Shown here: one piece after another, positions 55,748 to 64,000 of the stretch
Layout of the letters: the number at the start of each line of letters is the position of its first letter
How positions within the stretch are numbered: position 1 is the stretch's first letter
DNA from: Dipteris shenzhenensis
Taxonomy: Eukaryota > Polypodiophyta > Polypodiopsida > Gleicheniales
Direction: 5' to 3' (one strand)
DNA length: 64,000 bases
NCBI GenBank assembly: GCA_047967505.1
Contig: CM106540.1
Program-made: the position numbers and the translations under genes
The notes under the pieces: model-generated
The model's input: the letters and a program-made list of their open reading frames with translations, nothing else
What the model was told of the DNA's origin: nothing
The model's database searches: none

Positions 55748-56199
55748 GACAAAGAGCTGTGCTATCGATTCTACCTCACTCATCAACCAGGATTCACTGA
55801 TAAGGTGACAACATAGATTTGGAATTTGCATTGACTCAATTGCTAATACAAGCTTAAGAGGCATTTATGCACTTTTTTTATAAAACTCAAACATAGAGTG
55901 TGAATGGTGATGTCTGAGAAGGAAATGTGACTTTGGAAGTGTTCTGAAGATAAGTTGTTTTATGCTTTCAGAATATCATCGGGAAAAAGGACGATGAAAT
56001 GTTTGTGGGGGTCGGGCTTAAGGAACTTGTGGATTTCAAGCAGGATATTTTACAAAAAGCAGTACCAATGACTCGGGAGCTTAATCTTGAAACAAAAGTG
56101 TTTGGAAATAAGTCATTCCTGATAGCAGCTGAGCCAGTGTTGAATAAAAATGGAGAGACTATTGGCTTGAATTATGTCAGTCTCGATATTACTGATCAG
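55748..56199 (+). CDS. AHK5: AHK5-like hybrid histidine kinase, exons 2 and 3 (PAS domain)
   Basis: Exon 2 (55748-55804, 19 codons) reads DKELCYRFYLTHQPGFTDK between TAG and GTGACA. Exon 3 (55972-56199, 76 codons) reads NIIGKKDDEMFVGVGLKEL, DFKQDILQKAVPMTRELN, KVFGNKSFLIAAEPVLNKNG and ETIGLNYVSLDITDQ between CAG and GTATGA. Together they complete the PAS domain of AHK5-type kinases, which in Arabidopsis runs from DKDLRY to TDQV. All junctions are phase 0, so the three exons splice in frame. The His-kinase, ATPase and receiver exons are missing from the remaining 7.8 kb, which is retroelement sequence. The gene either continues beyond the window across a very long intron or has been truncated. 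No stop interrupts the exons. Confidence 0.9.
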
Positions 56200-57100
56200 G
56201 TATGAGTCCTCATCTGTAATTCATTTGAGAAATCATATGTCCATTGGCATGTTAATCTCAAATACACGTATGTTCTTGGAGGTATAGGGTCAATGCCCCA
56301 CATGTAAGCCCCCAAATGAGGAGAGCTTAGGGGCTTGACACCTCATCATGTAAGAATCATAATCAACAATGCTCATGCTAGAGGAACAAAAATGAGCAAC
56401 AGGGTGACCAAGTCGGCCGAAGTACAGAAGTCCACCTCTCAGATAATAGAGAGAGCTCTCACCAAGAATCCCGACACACCAAGGCGAGCTCGTAGTTCAA
56501 ACCTCTATCTCCACTGACACTCTCCTCTCCTTCCCTGTACGAATGATCATCCAAATGATGACCCCCTCCTCTTCACCCCCACCTTCATCGGGCTCTCCTT
56601 GCTGGAAATCTCCTCTGTCTTCCTTAGCCGTTATGCCACTCCGTCTCTTGATAGCTTCGGCGACTTTTTGACTCTCAGCCTCTCCTGGTTGGTGCGGCGT
56701 AACTACTGGATAATAAACATCCTAGCGCTTTAATGGGCTCCATGTGCACCTCTTAGTGCGTCTAACTGGTAGTGAGCTGGACCGGGTGAGATGACGTCCA
56801 TTGACATAACTGATCCTTCACCATGTGCACCACCATGTGCTTTGGTAGACTAGGTGAAACACCCAGAACTGCTTACTCCTAGCTTTACATTGAATCACGG
56901 GCACAGGCACAGGAAATCACCTCCCAGCCGATCTCAGTGGTAGTTAGCTTTCTTACACAAAAAAATCTTACGTTGAAGCTCTTGCTTACTAAATTTCCAC
57001 CAAGCTCCAAAATTCCCTAGATGGATCTAGTATGCCACATGTCTTCATTTTAGGGTCCCTCCTTAATGCATCTTTCACCCCTCTCTTGGGATATCATTAC
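56200..57100 (-). repeat. Putative chromovirus 3' LTR
   Basis: On the - strand a purine-rich AAGGGGCAAATGGT is followed at 57101 by TGTAATGATATCCC, a plausible polypurine tract and LTR start. The far boundary is not resolved and no second LTR is available for comparison, because the 5' side is cut by the LINE. The left end is also AHK5-like intron. Confidence 0.4.
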
Positions 57101-57334
57101 AACCATTTGCCCCTTGGCACATTTCATGCATTTAGGTCCCTTAGCCTTAGATCCACCTAGTCTAGTGCCATCATCCATGTCACCCTCACCAAGGACCTTG
57201 ACCTTGATTCCTTTTTTATCATTTACATGAAGCCCAAACAAATATAATACAAACATTGATCCTTTAAAGGAAAATGTCGACTGACCCTTCCGAGGTCATG
57301 TTACCTCGACTTGAGCGTAACATTCCTTCCCTCT

Positions 57335-58954
57335 TCAGGCATCAGCGTCCTTGATGATAAAGTTTGGGAACACTCTCCGTAACTGATATACGGATTCCCT
57401 GGTAGCTTCTGATAGAGGTAAACGATGCCATGCAACCAACACCGTGGGTATCTTCCGATTGCGTACTTGCATTGTTCCTCGGTCCAGGATTCCTATTGGT
57501 TCGCGTCTTGCATTATCCTCTATCTTCTGAAACAAAACAACACCCTCGATTAGCGAGTCACCTGTATGCAAAAATTTCTTTAAACGAGAAACATGAAACA
57601 CTGGGTGCACCTTACAACCCAGTGGCAATTCTAATTTATAGGCTACCTTGCCTATTCTTTTAAGAATTAACCATGGCCCACAATATCGAGGTGATAATTT
57701 AGCACACTCTCCTGTAGTCAAAGACTTAGAGTGCCAAGGAACTTTGAGAAAAACTTTTTCTCCTTCCTTAAATTCTCTAGCGGATCGGTTTTCATCCGCA
57801 TACGCCTTAGCTCTATCCATAGCTTGGCGGATGTTAGCTCTCACAAGTGCTAGCATCTCCCGCATCTGAACCACAAAGTTCGCGGCACTAGGCACTTTCT
57901 GAGGTATTCCAACTATAGTTGGATTCGCTGGTCTATAACCATAGTTCAGCTCAAAAGGACTGAAGTCTGTAGAGGAATGTTTTCTATCATTGTAGGCAAA
58001 TTCTAACAATGGCAACCACTTGTCCCATGTATGTTGCCTCAATGACACACATGCTCTAAGCATATCCTCTAAAATTTGGTTGATTCTTTCCGTCTGACCA
58101 TCCGTTTCTCGATGATCCCCACTACTCATTCCCAACTCAGTCCTTAGTGTCTCAAACACCGCAGTCCAAAATTGACCGGTAAATTTGACATCCCTGTCTG
58201 ACACTATGGATTTGGGTAATCCATGCAAACGAAATATATGTCTAATAAACAAATCCGCCACTTGCGGGACACTAATAGAATCTCTAGTTGGAATGAAGTG
58301 AGCCATCTTGGTAAGACGATCAACCACCACAAGGATAGAATCATATCCACCTTGTGTCGTAGGCAGACCTACAATAAAGTCCATGGAAATGCTCTCCCAC
58401 CTACCCAGTGGTATCTCCAAGGGCTGTAAAAGTCCGGGTGGCTTCAACCGCTCTGCCTTACTTACTTGACACGAAAAACAACGTGTCACATATTCATGAA
58501 TATGCTTTTTCATCTTTGGCCAAAAGAAATCTCGCTTGACGAGATCATATGTCTTCTTGACTCCTGGATGTCCCGCACATGGGCTATCATGGCATTGTCG
58601 AATGACTCTCTGCCTGAGATCATTCTGATTAGGTACTACTACCTTGGCATTTCTTTTCAGCATGCCATCCCTTATGGTATATCTTGCATAAGTTTGGCCT
58701 TTTCTGGATGCCAGGTCATCCTTTTCCCCGGGTTTGAATACATGAGCCTTAGGCCAACGGCTGTGGACGAACTTGTCCACCTTTTGAGTTTCTCTAATCT
58801 CGGTCATTACAGCACTCTCTAATACCGTGAAACTCATATTATGCATAATGCGTGACAATGCATCAGCAACTTTATTATCCTTCCCTCTTCGGTACCGAAT
58901 CGTCAAGTTAAACTCCTGCATGAGTTCTGCCCACCTAGCTTGGCGGCCTCTCAA
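57335..58954 (-). CDS. Chromovirus RNase H end, integrase and chromodomain
   Basis: A 539-codon open frame. It begins with the end of RNase H (YRRGKDNKVADALSRIM). The integrase HHCC region follows (RQCHDSPCAGHPGVKKTYDL, then CFSCQVSKAERLKPP), and the core: DFIVGLPTTQGGYDSILVVV, VSDRDVKFTGQFW and ETDGQTERINQILEDMLRAC, giving D, D and E. Then come the GPY/F-type segment (LSPRYCGPWLILKRIGKVAY) and a C-terminal chromodomain-like tail (EPIGILDRG, VLVAWHRLP, VFPNFIIKD). Chromodomains of these elements steer integration to heterochromatin. Trp-to-His and other changes (HRLP for WKGLP) suggest the chromodomain is weakened. It is the longest intact ORF in the window. Confidence 0.95.
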   Translation of the reverse strand: MRGRQARWAELMQEFNLTIRYRRGKDNKVADALSRIMHNMSFTVLESAVMTEIRETQKVDKFVHSRWPKAHVFKPGEKDDLASRKGQTYARYTIRDGMLKRNAKVVVPNQNDLRQRVIRQCHDSPCAGHPGVKKTYDLVKRDFFWPKMKKHIHEYVTRCFSCQVSKAERLKPPGLLQPLEIPLGRWESISMDFIVGLPTTQGGYDSILVVVDRLTKMAHFIPTRDSISVPQVADLFIRHIFRLHGLPKSIVSDRDVKFTGQFWTAVFETLRTELGMSSGDHRETDGQTERINQILEDMLRACVSLRQHTWDKWLPLLEFAYNDRKHSSTDFSPFELNYGYRPANPTIVGIPQKVPSAANFVVQMREMLALVRANIRQAMDRAKAYADENRSAREFKEGEKVFLKVPWHSKSLTTGECAKLSPRYCGPWLILKRIGKVAYKLELPLGCKVHPVFHVSRLKKFLHTGDSLIEGVVLFQKIEDNARREPIGILDRGTMQVRNRKIPTVLVAWHRLPLSEATRESVYQLRRVFPNFIIKDADA

Positions 58955-59239
58955 GTTAGGTTGTTTATAAAAATGTTTTAGAGTATCGTGATCAACATCA
59001 ACATAAAACTCTCACTCATACAAATAATGTCTCCATGTTTTCAGAGCATGGACAACAGCATACAACTCTAATTCATGAGTTGGCCAATTTCGTTGAGAGG
59101 GAGAAAGCTTCTTGCTTTCAAAGGCTACTAGCCTTCCCTCTTGGAGGAGAACTGCTCCTACCGCAATGCCACTTGCATCGGTTTCAAGGAAAAACGGTTT
59201 CTGGGGATCAACTATTTTTAACACCCGTCCTGAGACCAC
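58955..59239 (-). pseudogene. Chromovirus RNase H, interrupted
   Basis: Reads DPQKPFFLETDASGIAVGAV, VAFESKKLSPSQRNWPTHEL and WRHYLYE, then a TGA (59012-59014) before EFYVDVDHDTLKHF. Catalytic Asp (TDAS) and Glu (HELEL) are present. It connects to the ORF ending at 58954 apart from this stop. Confidence 0.9.
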
Positions 59240-59328
59240 ATCTTATTTTATGGTGTTAAAACTTTCCTGTTAATTCTGTCCCCATAAAAAAGGTACTTTA
59301 TCTGAGGTTAGATCAGTCAATAGCGATA

Positions 59329-60203
59329 CTATTCGGAATATCCTTTGATATGCCTTCGATAAAATTGGACAAATCCCAAGAATGATCGCAAAGCAGTCAA
59401 ACTCTGAGGGATTGGCCAAGTCAGTATCGCAGCCACTTTCTTTGGATCCATTTCTACCCCCTCAGGAGTAATTATGAATCCTAAATATTCAAGTCTTATC
59501 ATACATAGTATAGTTTTCTTTTTATTTACATAAAGACTGGCCTTCCTCAAAGTACTGAACACTATTCTTAAGTATTCGTAATGCTCAGCAATACTTTTGC
59601 TAAATATAAGAATATCGTCAATAAAGTGTACTACAAACTTTCCGATATACGAACGTAGTAAATCATTCATAAGCATGACGAATGTAGCTGGAGCATTGGT
59701 AAGTCCAAAGGGCATTACCAAAAACTCATAATGTCCAAACCTGCTTCTAAAAGAGGTTTTATGCACATCCTCGGCTCTAATACGGATTTGATGGTAGCCA
59801 CATTTAAGATCTATCTTACTGAAAATTACGGCCCCATGTAATGCATCTAGCAAATCATCGATCCGAGCCATCGGATACCTATGCTTAATCGTGATATTAT
59901 TCAATGCTCTGTAATCTATACAGAGGCGAAAAGTATCATCTTTCTTCTTCTTTAATATCGTGGCGAAGCAAAAGGTGAGAAACTTGGTTGAATTTGTCCC
60001 AACTTGAGGTATTCTTCCAGTTGTCTTCGTACCTCCGCCTCTTCGGTAAAACTCAACCTATAGGGAGGTCTATTTACAGGTTCTGTCCCTAGGATTAGTT
60101 CAATCTTATGCTGAACATTCCGCTCTAGAGGTAACCCATAAGGTAGCTCATCCCTAAAACAATCAGAGAACTCCTCTGCTATTTGATCAGCCAGCTTGGC
60201 CAT
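59329..60203 (-). pseudogene. Chromovirus reverse transcriptase, frameshifted
   Basis: Two frames. The first (to 59952) gives the RT leader: AEEFSDCFRDELPYGLPLER and PVNRPPYRLSFTEEAEVRRQ. After a frameshift near 59950 come IKHRYPMARIDDLLDALHGA, KIDLKCGYHQIRIRAEDVHK, FLVMPFGLTNAPATFVMLMN and KFVVHFIDDILIFSKS, with the catalytic FIDD in place of the usual FLDD. It ends YRRHIKGYSE followed by a second frameshift. The domain is otherwise complete. Confidence 0.93.
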
Positions 60204-60398
60204 CTCTCCATTTTAAGCAACATCAGTGCTAGCCGAAGAATCATTAATCGGCTCTACCGATGCTGTACAAAGAAACAAAAACCCTTCTTGAGCTTTTCGA
60301 ATTTCGATTACGGAAACCAACGGTCCTTGAGGTATATCTTTTTCACCTCGTAAGACATACAGCACATCATTCATCTTGAATTGATAAATGTGCTTTTT

Positions 60399-60668
60399 TC
60401 AATCTATGGCTGGATTCTTCCTAGAATGCCAAGCCTTACCCAGGGCTATGTCTGCATGAGCAAGCTTTGTCATTTCAAAATCAAGCTTCTCAGCATAGTC
60501 TTGAATTCGAAGCTCCAACTGGGTAACCCTTTGGTCCCATACTTCAGTTGAACTTCCATCTGCCATTCTGACTGTATATGCATAGTCAGATGGGCTAGTC
60601 ATTAGTTTCAGCCTCTTCACAAGCTTGGAGTTAATTACATTATGCGTTGACGCTGAGTCAAACAACAC
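60399..60668 (-). pseudogene. Chromovirus aspartic protease
   Basis: Active-site block MLFDSASTHNVINSKLVKRL, where DSA replaces DSG, and a retropepsin-like core of about 90 codons. The second flap/ILG block is shortened to DIALGKAW. Stops separate it from gag and RT. The changed active-site Gly suggests an inactive protease. Confidence 0.8.
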
Positions 60669-60860
60669 AATGACATCATGATTAGCTACTTACCCTTTCA
60701 TCTTAATTAACTCCGTATCATTAAAGGTTGTATACCCCGTTGGTGCGGGCTTTGACAGGACATCATCAGGTGCACTAGTTACTAACTTAGCAACAGACAC
60801 ACATAACAAAACATGTACTGACCTTTGAGAAGATCCCGCTAGCTGAATCTGCATCTGCAT

Positions 60861-61274
60861 CTATTCTGCTCTGGGACTTCCCTCCATTTCCACGTCGCAT
60901 TCTGAGATCACCATCTCAGCCATCTGACGATCTTTGTTTCGTGGACAATCTTTCCACTGATGAGGCTGAAGGCATCCAAAACACAAGCCTTCTCTCCTCG
61001 CTTTTTCTCTTTGCTCTGGGTTTAAAGAAGACTTCGACCAAGCCCAGGCTGCCATTGGTGTTACTTTTCTTTTCATTCCAATGGTGGTACTTGATGTAGG
61101 AGTCTCAACTGGTTTCGCCTGCTTGGCTTGACCACTAGGCTGTGAGACACTCCCTTTGCTAATCCACTTCTTCTTAAACCCAGTTTTCTTCGGGTACCCA
61201 TACTGAGTCCCAACCTGCACAAACCCACTTGGTCTGTTTCCTTTTGCATCCTCATAGTTCAGGGCTCCGGTCAT
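60861..61274 (-). pseudogene. Chromovirus gag C-terminus
   Basis: A 137-codon frame, cut at its 5' end by the LINE junction. It contains a Lys/Pro/Ser-rich linker, a basic segment (QREKARREGL) and the knuckle CFGCLQPHQWKDC, with three residues rather than four between the second Cys and the His. An acidic ECDVEMEG end precedes the protease. Confidence 0.85.
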
Positions 61275-61275
61275 T

Positions 61276-61431
61276 GGGATTCCTTCTGACAGGGCCTCCC
61301 TTTCAGCAGGTGTGGGGATCGTTTCACCTGTTGAGTTTCCTGCCCTCAGCAGGAGTGTTTCGGCCCAGGGGAAGCTGGTCTCCTCTACTAGGTCAGGTAA
61401 GCCTTTCCATCCAACATCCTCCTGTCGATGA
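61276..61431 (+). pseudogene. Putative LINE ORF1 C-terminal end
   Basis: A frame open for 51 codons (VEFPALSRSVSAQGKLVSST and more) ending in TGA at 61429-61431. That stop overlaps the ORF2 start codon as ATGA. The position suits the end of ORF1, but no ORF1 domain is present to prove it. Confidence 0.4.
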
Positions 61432-62200
61432 GGATAGTCAGCTGGAACATACAGGGCCTAGGCGGAGTTCCACACCGTTGCTGTAGGCAGCTGATTCGGA
61501 ACCAGCTTCATCCAGGCGTCATTGGAGGTGCTATTGATATCCTTTTTATCCAGGAACACAAGCTGGATGCCAGTTATTGCTCTAAGTCTGGCAAACTGCT
61601 TTCAGGACATACCTTCTGGTCGCCTGCTATGGGCACAAGGGGAGGTACTTGCATTTTGGTCTCTCTTTCTATTCTCCCCTTGGTTGCTGGTCATGGTATT
61701 ATCTCCCCTTCTAGAGCTCAATGGATCAATATTTTGATTGGAGGGCGTAAGATTGGTCTTCTCAATCTTTATGCTCCCAACAACAGAGGGGAGCGGATCT
61801 CCTTTTGGAAGGAGTTACTCTCTTGGGCCCCCATTGCAGATTCTTGGATCATTGGTGGCGACTTCAACATGGTTGAGTTGCCTTCAAACAAAAAGGGAGG
61901 CAGACAGGGTGGAATTCATTCTTTGGAGAGGGCAGCCTAGGATGCCTTTCTCTTTCAGTTCAGTGGCAGAGACACTTGGTTGGATGATGCCTTTCATATT
62001 ATGCCACAGTCACTCCTGTACTCTTGGTCGAACAGGAGAATACACATGCCCATTCATGCACGGATTGACAGATTTTATGTAGACGATTGGGCACTTGACA
62101 GAGGAGGATCTGTATGCATTTCTACTGGGGTCTCCACCTCAGATCATTTTCCAGTGGTGTTGCAGATTCTTGAGCCTCATCGGAGAGGACGCTCTACCAG
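61428..62200 (+). pseudogene. LINE AP-endonuclease domain
   Basis: Starts MRIVSWNIQGLGGVPHRCCR and carries the exo-endo-phosphatase blocks: FIQEHKLDAS (catalytic Glu), INILIGGRKIGLLNLYAPNN, WIIGGDFNMVELPSNK (Asp, Asn) and STSDHFPVVL (Asp-His). An in-frame TAG at 61938-61940 (AA-stop-DAFLFQ), one base away from TGG (Trp), breaks it. This enzyme nicks the target for target-primed reverse transcription. All active-site residues are present. Confidence 0.93.
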
Positions 62201-63964
62201 TGTCAGGATTTCGGATGCTTTTTATGCAGAGGAGAGCCTCACGGAGGATATTTTACAGATTTGGGTTTCTCACATACAGGGTGGAGCTGTCCATCCATCT
62301 CAGGTAGCTGCAGCCTTATCCGGAATTAGTGACTATTATCATTCAGTCGCTGATTCTAGGAGACGTGAGATTCTTAGATGTGAGATTGGTATACGCCAGC
62401 AGTTAGCGTCCCTTCAGAGGGAAGAGCAGAAGAGGCCCACAGATGCTTGGATTCAGGAGCGCCTTGCTGCAGCAAGGGCTCATTTGCAGACATTGTTGGA
62501 TCAGAGAGCAGAGTATGCCTTTCATGCACGGGAATCCTTTTGGATTCAGATGGGTGGCAGGGTCAACAAACACTTTTTCTCTACTCATGGGCCCAGACAT
62601 AGTAGAGATAGTGTTTCGCAGCTTGTTGGCTCAGACGGGGTGTTACAGTCAGATCCTGATGCTGTCATGCGTGTAGATTCAGATTTTTTTGCATCCCTTC
62701 TTACTGCAGATCTAGGCACACAGGCCATTGATGATGCCAGAGAGGTTATTTCGCAGTGTATCCCTGTATTGGTGAAGGATGAGATGTATGTTTCTCTGGA
62801 TGCACCTTTCATTTATGCAGAATTCAAGACTGCATTACTTGCCCTTCACAAGGGCAAGTGCCTAGGTTCAGATGGACTTACCCCCTCCTTTTTTATTACT
62901 TTTTGGGAGCAAATTGGTGATCACATTACATCAGCCCTGCAGGGCGTGTGGGACTCAGGTGAGATGCTGGACTCACTCACAGATGGTCTCATTCATCTCA
63001 TCCCAAAGGGGGGTAATAGGAATCTTGTGTCTCAATGGAGACCCATCACTCTTTTGGGAACTTTTTACAAGATTTTGGCGAAAGCCATCAGTCTGCGGCT
63101 ACAGGTTTTTCTTCCAGATTTGATTCATGACACGCAGACAGGGTTTGTGCATGGCAGAAGTATTTTTTATAATATTTTCTCATTTTGGGAGGCCTCAGAA
63201 TGGGCCATGCAGAGCCGCCAGAGATTGGCCATTCTACTCTTGGACTTTGAGAAAGCTTACAATGGAGTAGACTGGGATTTCTTAGAGGGTACTCTATCTC
63301 GCTTTGGTTTTTCAGATGCATGGATTAGAGGAGTATCCTCTCTCTACAGATCAGCCCATAGCCAGTTGCTCATTGGGGGGGTGACAGGGGGTTTCAGATT
63401 TCCAGATCCGTCCGCCAGGGATGTCCTCTTGCCCCGTTTCTTTTTCTGTTTGTGGCGGAAGCTATGAGTATCTACATTAGATCTCAAGCTGATATTTATG
63501 GGCTGAGGCTTCCTATCCGCCGGGAAGAAGAGCTCCTGGATAGTGAGTTGGCAGATGACACGGCTGTTTTTTTGGATGCCTCCCCCAGGACACTCACTTC
63601 CTTCCGGACAGCCTTGGATTTGTTTTGCACGGCTGCAGGTGCACACATTAATTGGCATAAATCCAGTGGTTTTTGGATTTCCGAGGATGACACCCCGGAT
63701 TGGGGTAATGATATTGGCTTCACTTGGGTACAGAGGGGCTTCTCCGTCAGATATTTGGGCTGCCAGGTTGGGGTGGGCATCTCTCCCTCACAACAGTTTG
63801 CTCCGGTGTTGGAAAGCATTAGAAGAAAGCTCCTTTTCTGGAGCTCAGCCAAACTTGACTTGGCCTCCAGGGTGGTGGTGGTTGTATGCTCTTGTTGGTG
63901 CCACTCTAGGGATTGTATCACTCAACTTAAGAGGCTTGTACGAAACTTTTTATGGAGTGGTCTA
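62201..63964 (+). pseudogene. LINE reverse transcriptase, frameshifted
   Basis: After a Gln/Arg-rich linker (to about 62780) the RT begins: LHKGKCLGSDGLTPSFFITF, LIHLIPKGG, QWRPITLLGTFYKILAKAIS, TQTGFVHGRSIFYNIF and LAILLLDFEKAYNGVDWDFL (first catalytic Asp). Near 63400 a one-base frameshift moves to the frame reading RSVRQGCPLAPFLFLFVAEA and then DSELADDTAVFLDASPRTL, with the catalytic ADD pair. KAYNGVDW replaces the usual KAYDRVDW. The thumb region (SVRYLGCQVG) reaches the window end, so the element may continue with the zf-RVT tail. Confidence 0.93.
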
Positions 63965-64000
63965 GATGGCACAGCTGATGTTACAGACAGGGTGGCTTGG

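Larger units (their letters stand above)
57101..61274 (-). mobile_element. Ty3/Gypsy chromovirus, 5'-truncated
   Basis: Gag C-terminus, protease, RT, RNase H, integrase and a C-terminal chromodomain-like segment, in chromovirus order on the - strand. The gag N-terminus and 5' LTR are replaced at about 61275 by the LINE. It lies downstream of AHK5-like exon 3, on the opposite strand. Confidence 0.9.
61275..64000 (+). mobile_element. L1-type LINE, 5'-truncated, running off the window
   Basis: A non-LTR retrotransposon with AP-endonuclease then RT in one frame, plus the end of ORF1. The left edge meets the chromovirus gag at about 61275 with no LTR or inverted repeat. That is what a 5'-truncated target-primed insertion would look like. 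ORF2 is broken by one TAG and one frameshift. The 3' end lies outside the window. Confidence 0.92.

Noticed and set aside
1-64000. tRNA, rRNA or organellar gene content
   Set aside because: None recognised by eye on either strand; the initiator-Met tRNA-like matches are all retroelement primer binding sites.

Overview
The window looks like nuclear DNA of a land plant with a large, repeat-rich genome. Three stretches of plant host coding sequence can be recognised. Nearly everything else is transposable-element sequence of several ages, much of it nested. Long introns packed with retroelements, and the divergence of the histidine-kinase exons from my memory of the Arabidopsis homologue, would fit a gymnosperm or fern better than a compact angiosperm genome. 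The sequence does not fix the lineage.

Host genes. (1) AP-3 adaptor complex sigma subunit, + strand: two exons at 6635-6731 and 6850-6920, then a third at 12363-12454 after a 5.4 kb intron that contains a decayed LTR element. First and last exons were not found. (2) An AHK5-type cytosolic hybrid histidine kinase, + strand: exons at 54065-54685, 55748-55804 and 55972-56199, all phase 0, encoding the N-terminal coiled coil and the PAS domain. The kinase and receiver exons are not in the window; a chromovirus and a LINE occupy the sequence downstream. (3) A single TPR exon of the SDI/MS5 type on the - strand near 22740-22872.

Layout. 1-2520: 5' half of a Copia element (-) with PBS and LTR. 2521-6600: gypsy integrase scrap, related LTR sequence, a GC-rich block and a palindromic 73-bp tandem repeat. 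6635-12454: AP-3 sigma exons around a decayed LTR element (7254-9971). 12800-15790: an RRM/coiled-coil element ORF split by a complete TR-GAG retrotransposon with a perfect TSD (13400-15614). 16400-19200: Copia and gypsy relics. 19600-24450: mostly unclassified. 24454-28447: a compound gag-only element with three LTRs. 29379-31003: gypsy gag-protease-RT fragment. 31985-34690: two more LTR elements. 35980-38870: a Copia element with an apparently inverted gag-protease half. 40009-42679: second complete TR-GAG (-), perfect TSD, inside an apparent LINE tail. 44323-50233: young full-length Copia (-), disabled by stops and frameshifts. 51660-53150: GA/CA microsatellites and a compound repeat upstream of AHK5. 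57101-61274: chromovirus (-). 61275-64000: L1-type LINE (+) running off the end.

The genes do not form an operon-like unit. The common theme is two host genes whose introns or flanks have been repeatedly invaded. The small gag-only LTR elements (TR-GAG type) are the most coherent mobile system in the window. They carry gag but no polymerase, so I infer that they depend on a Copia partner for retrotransposition.
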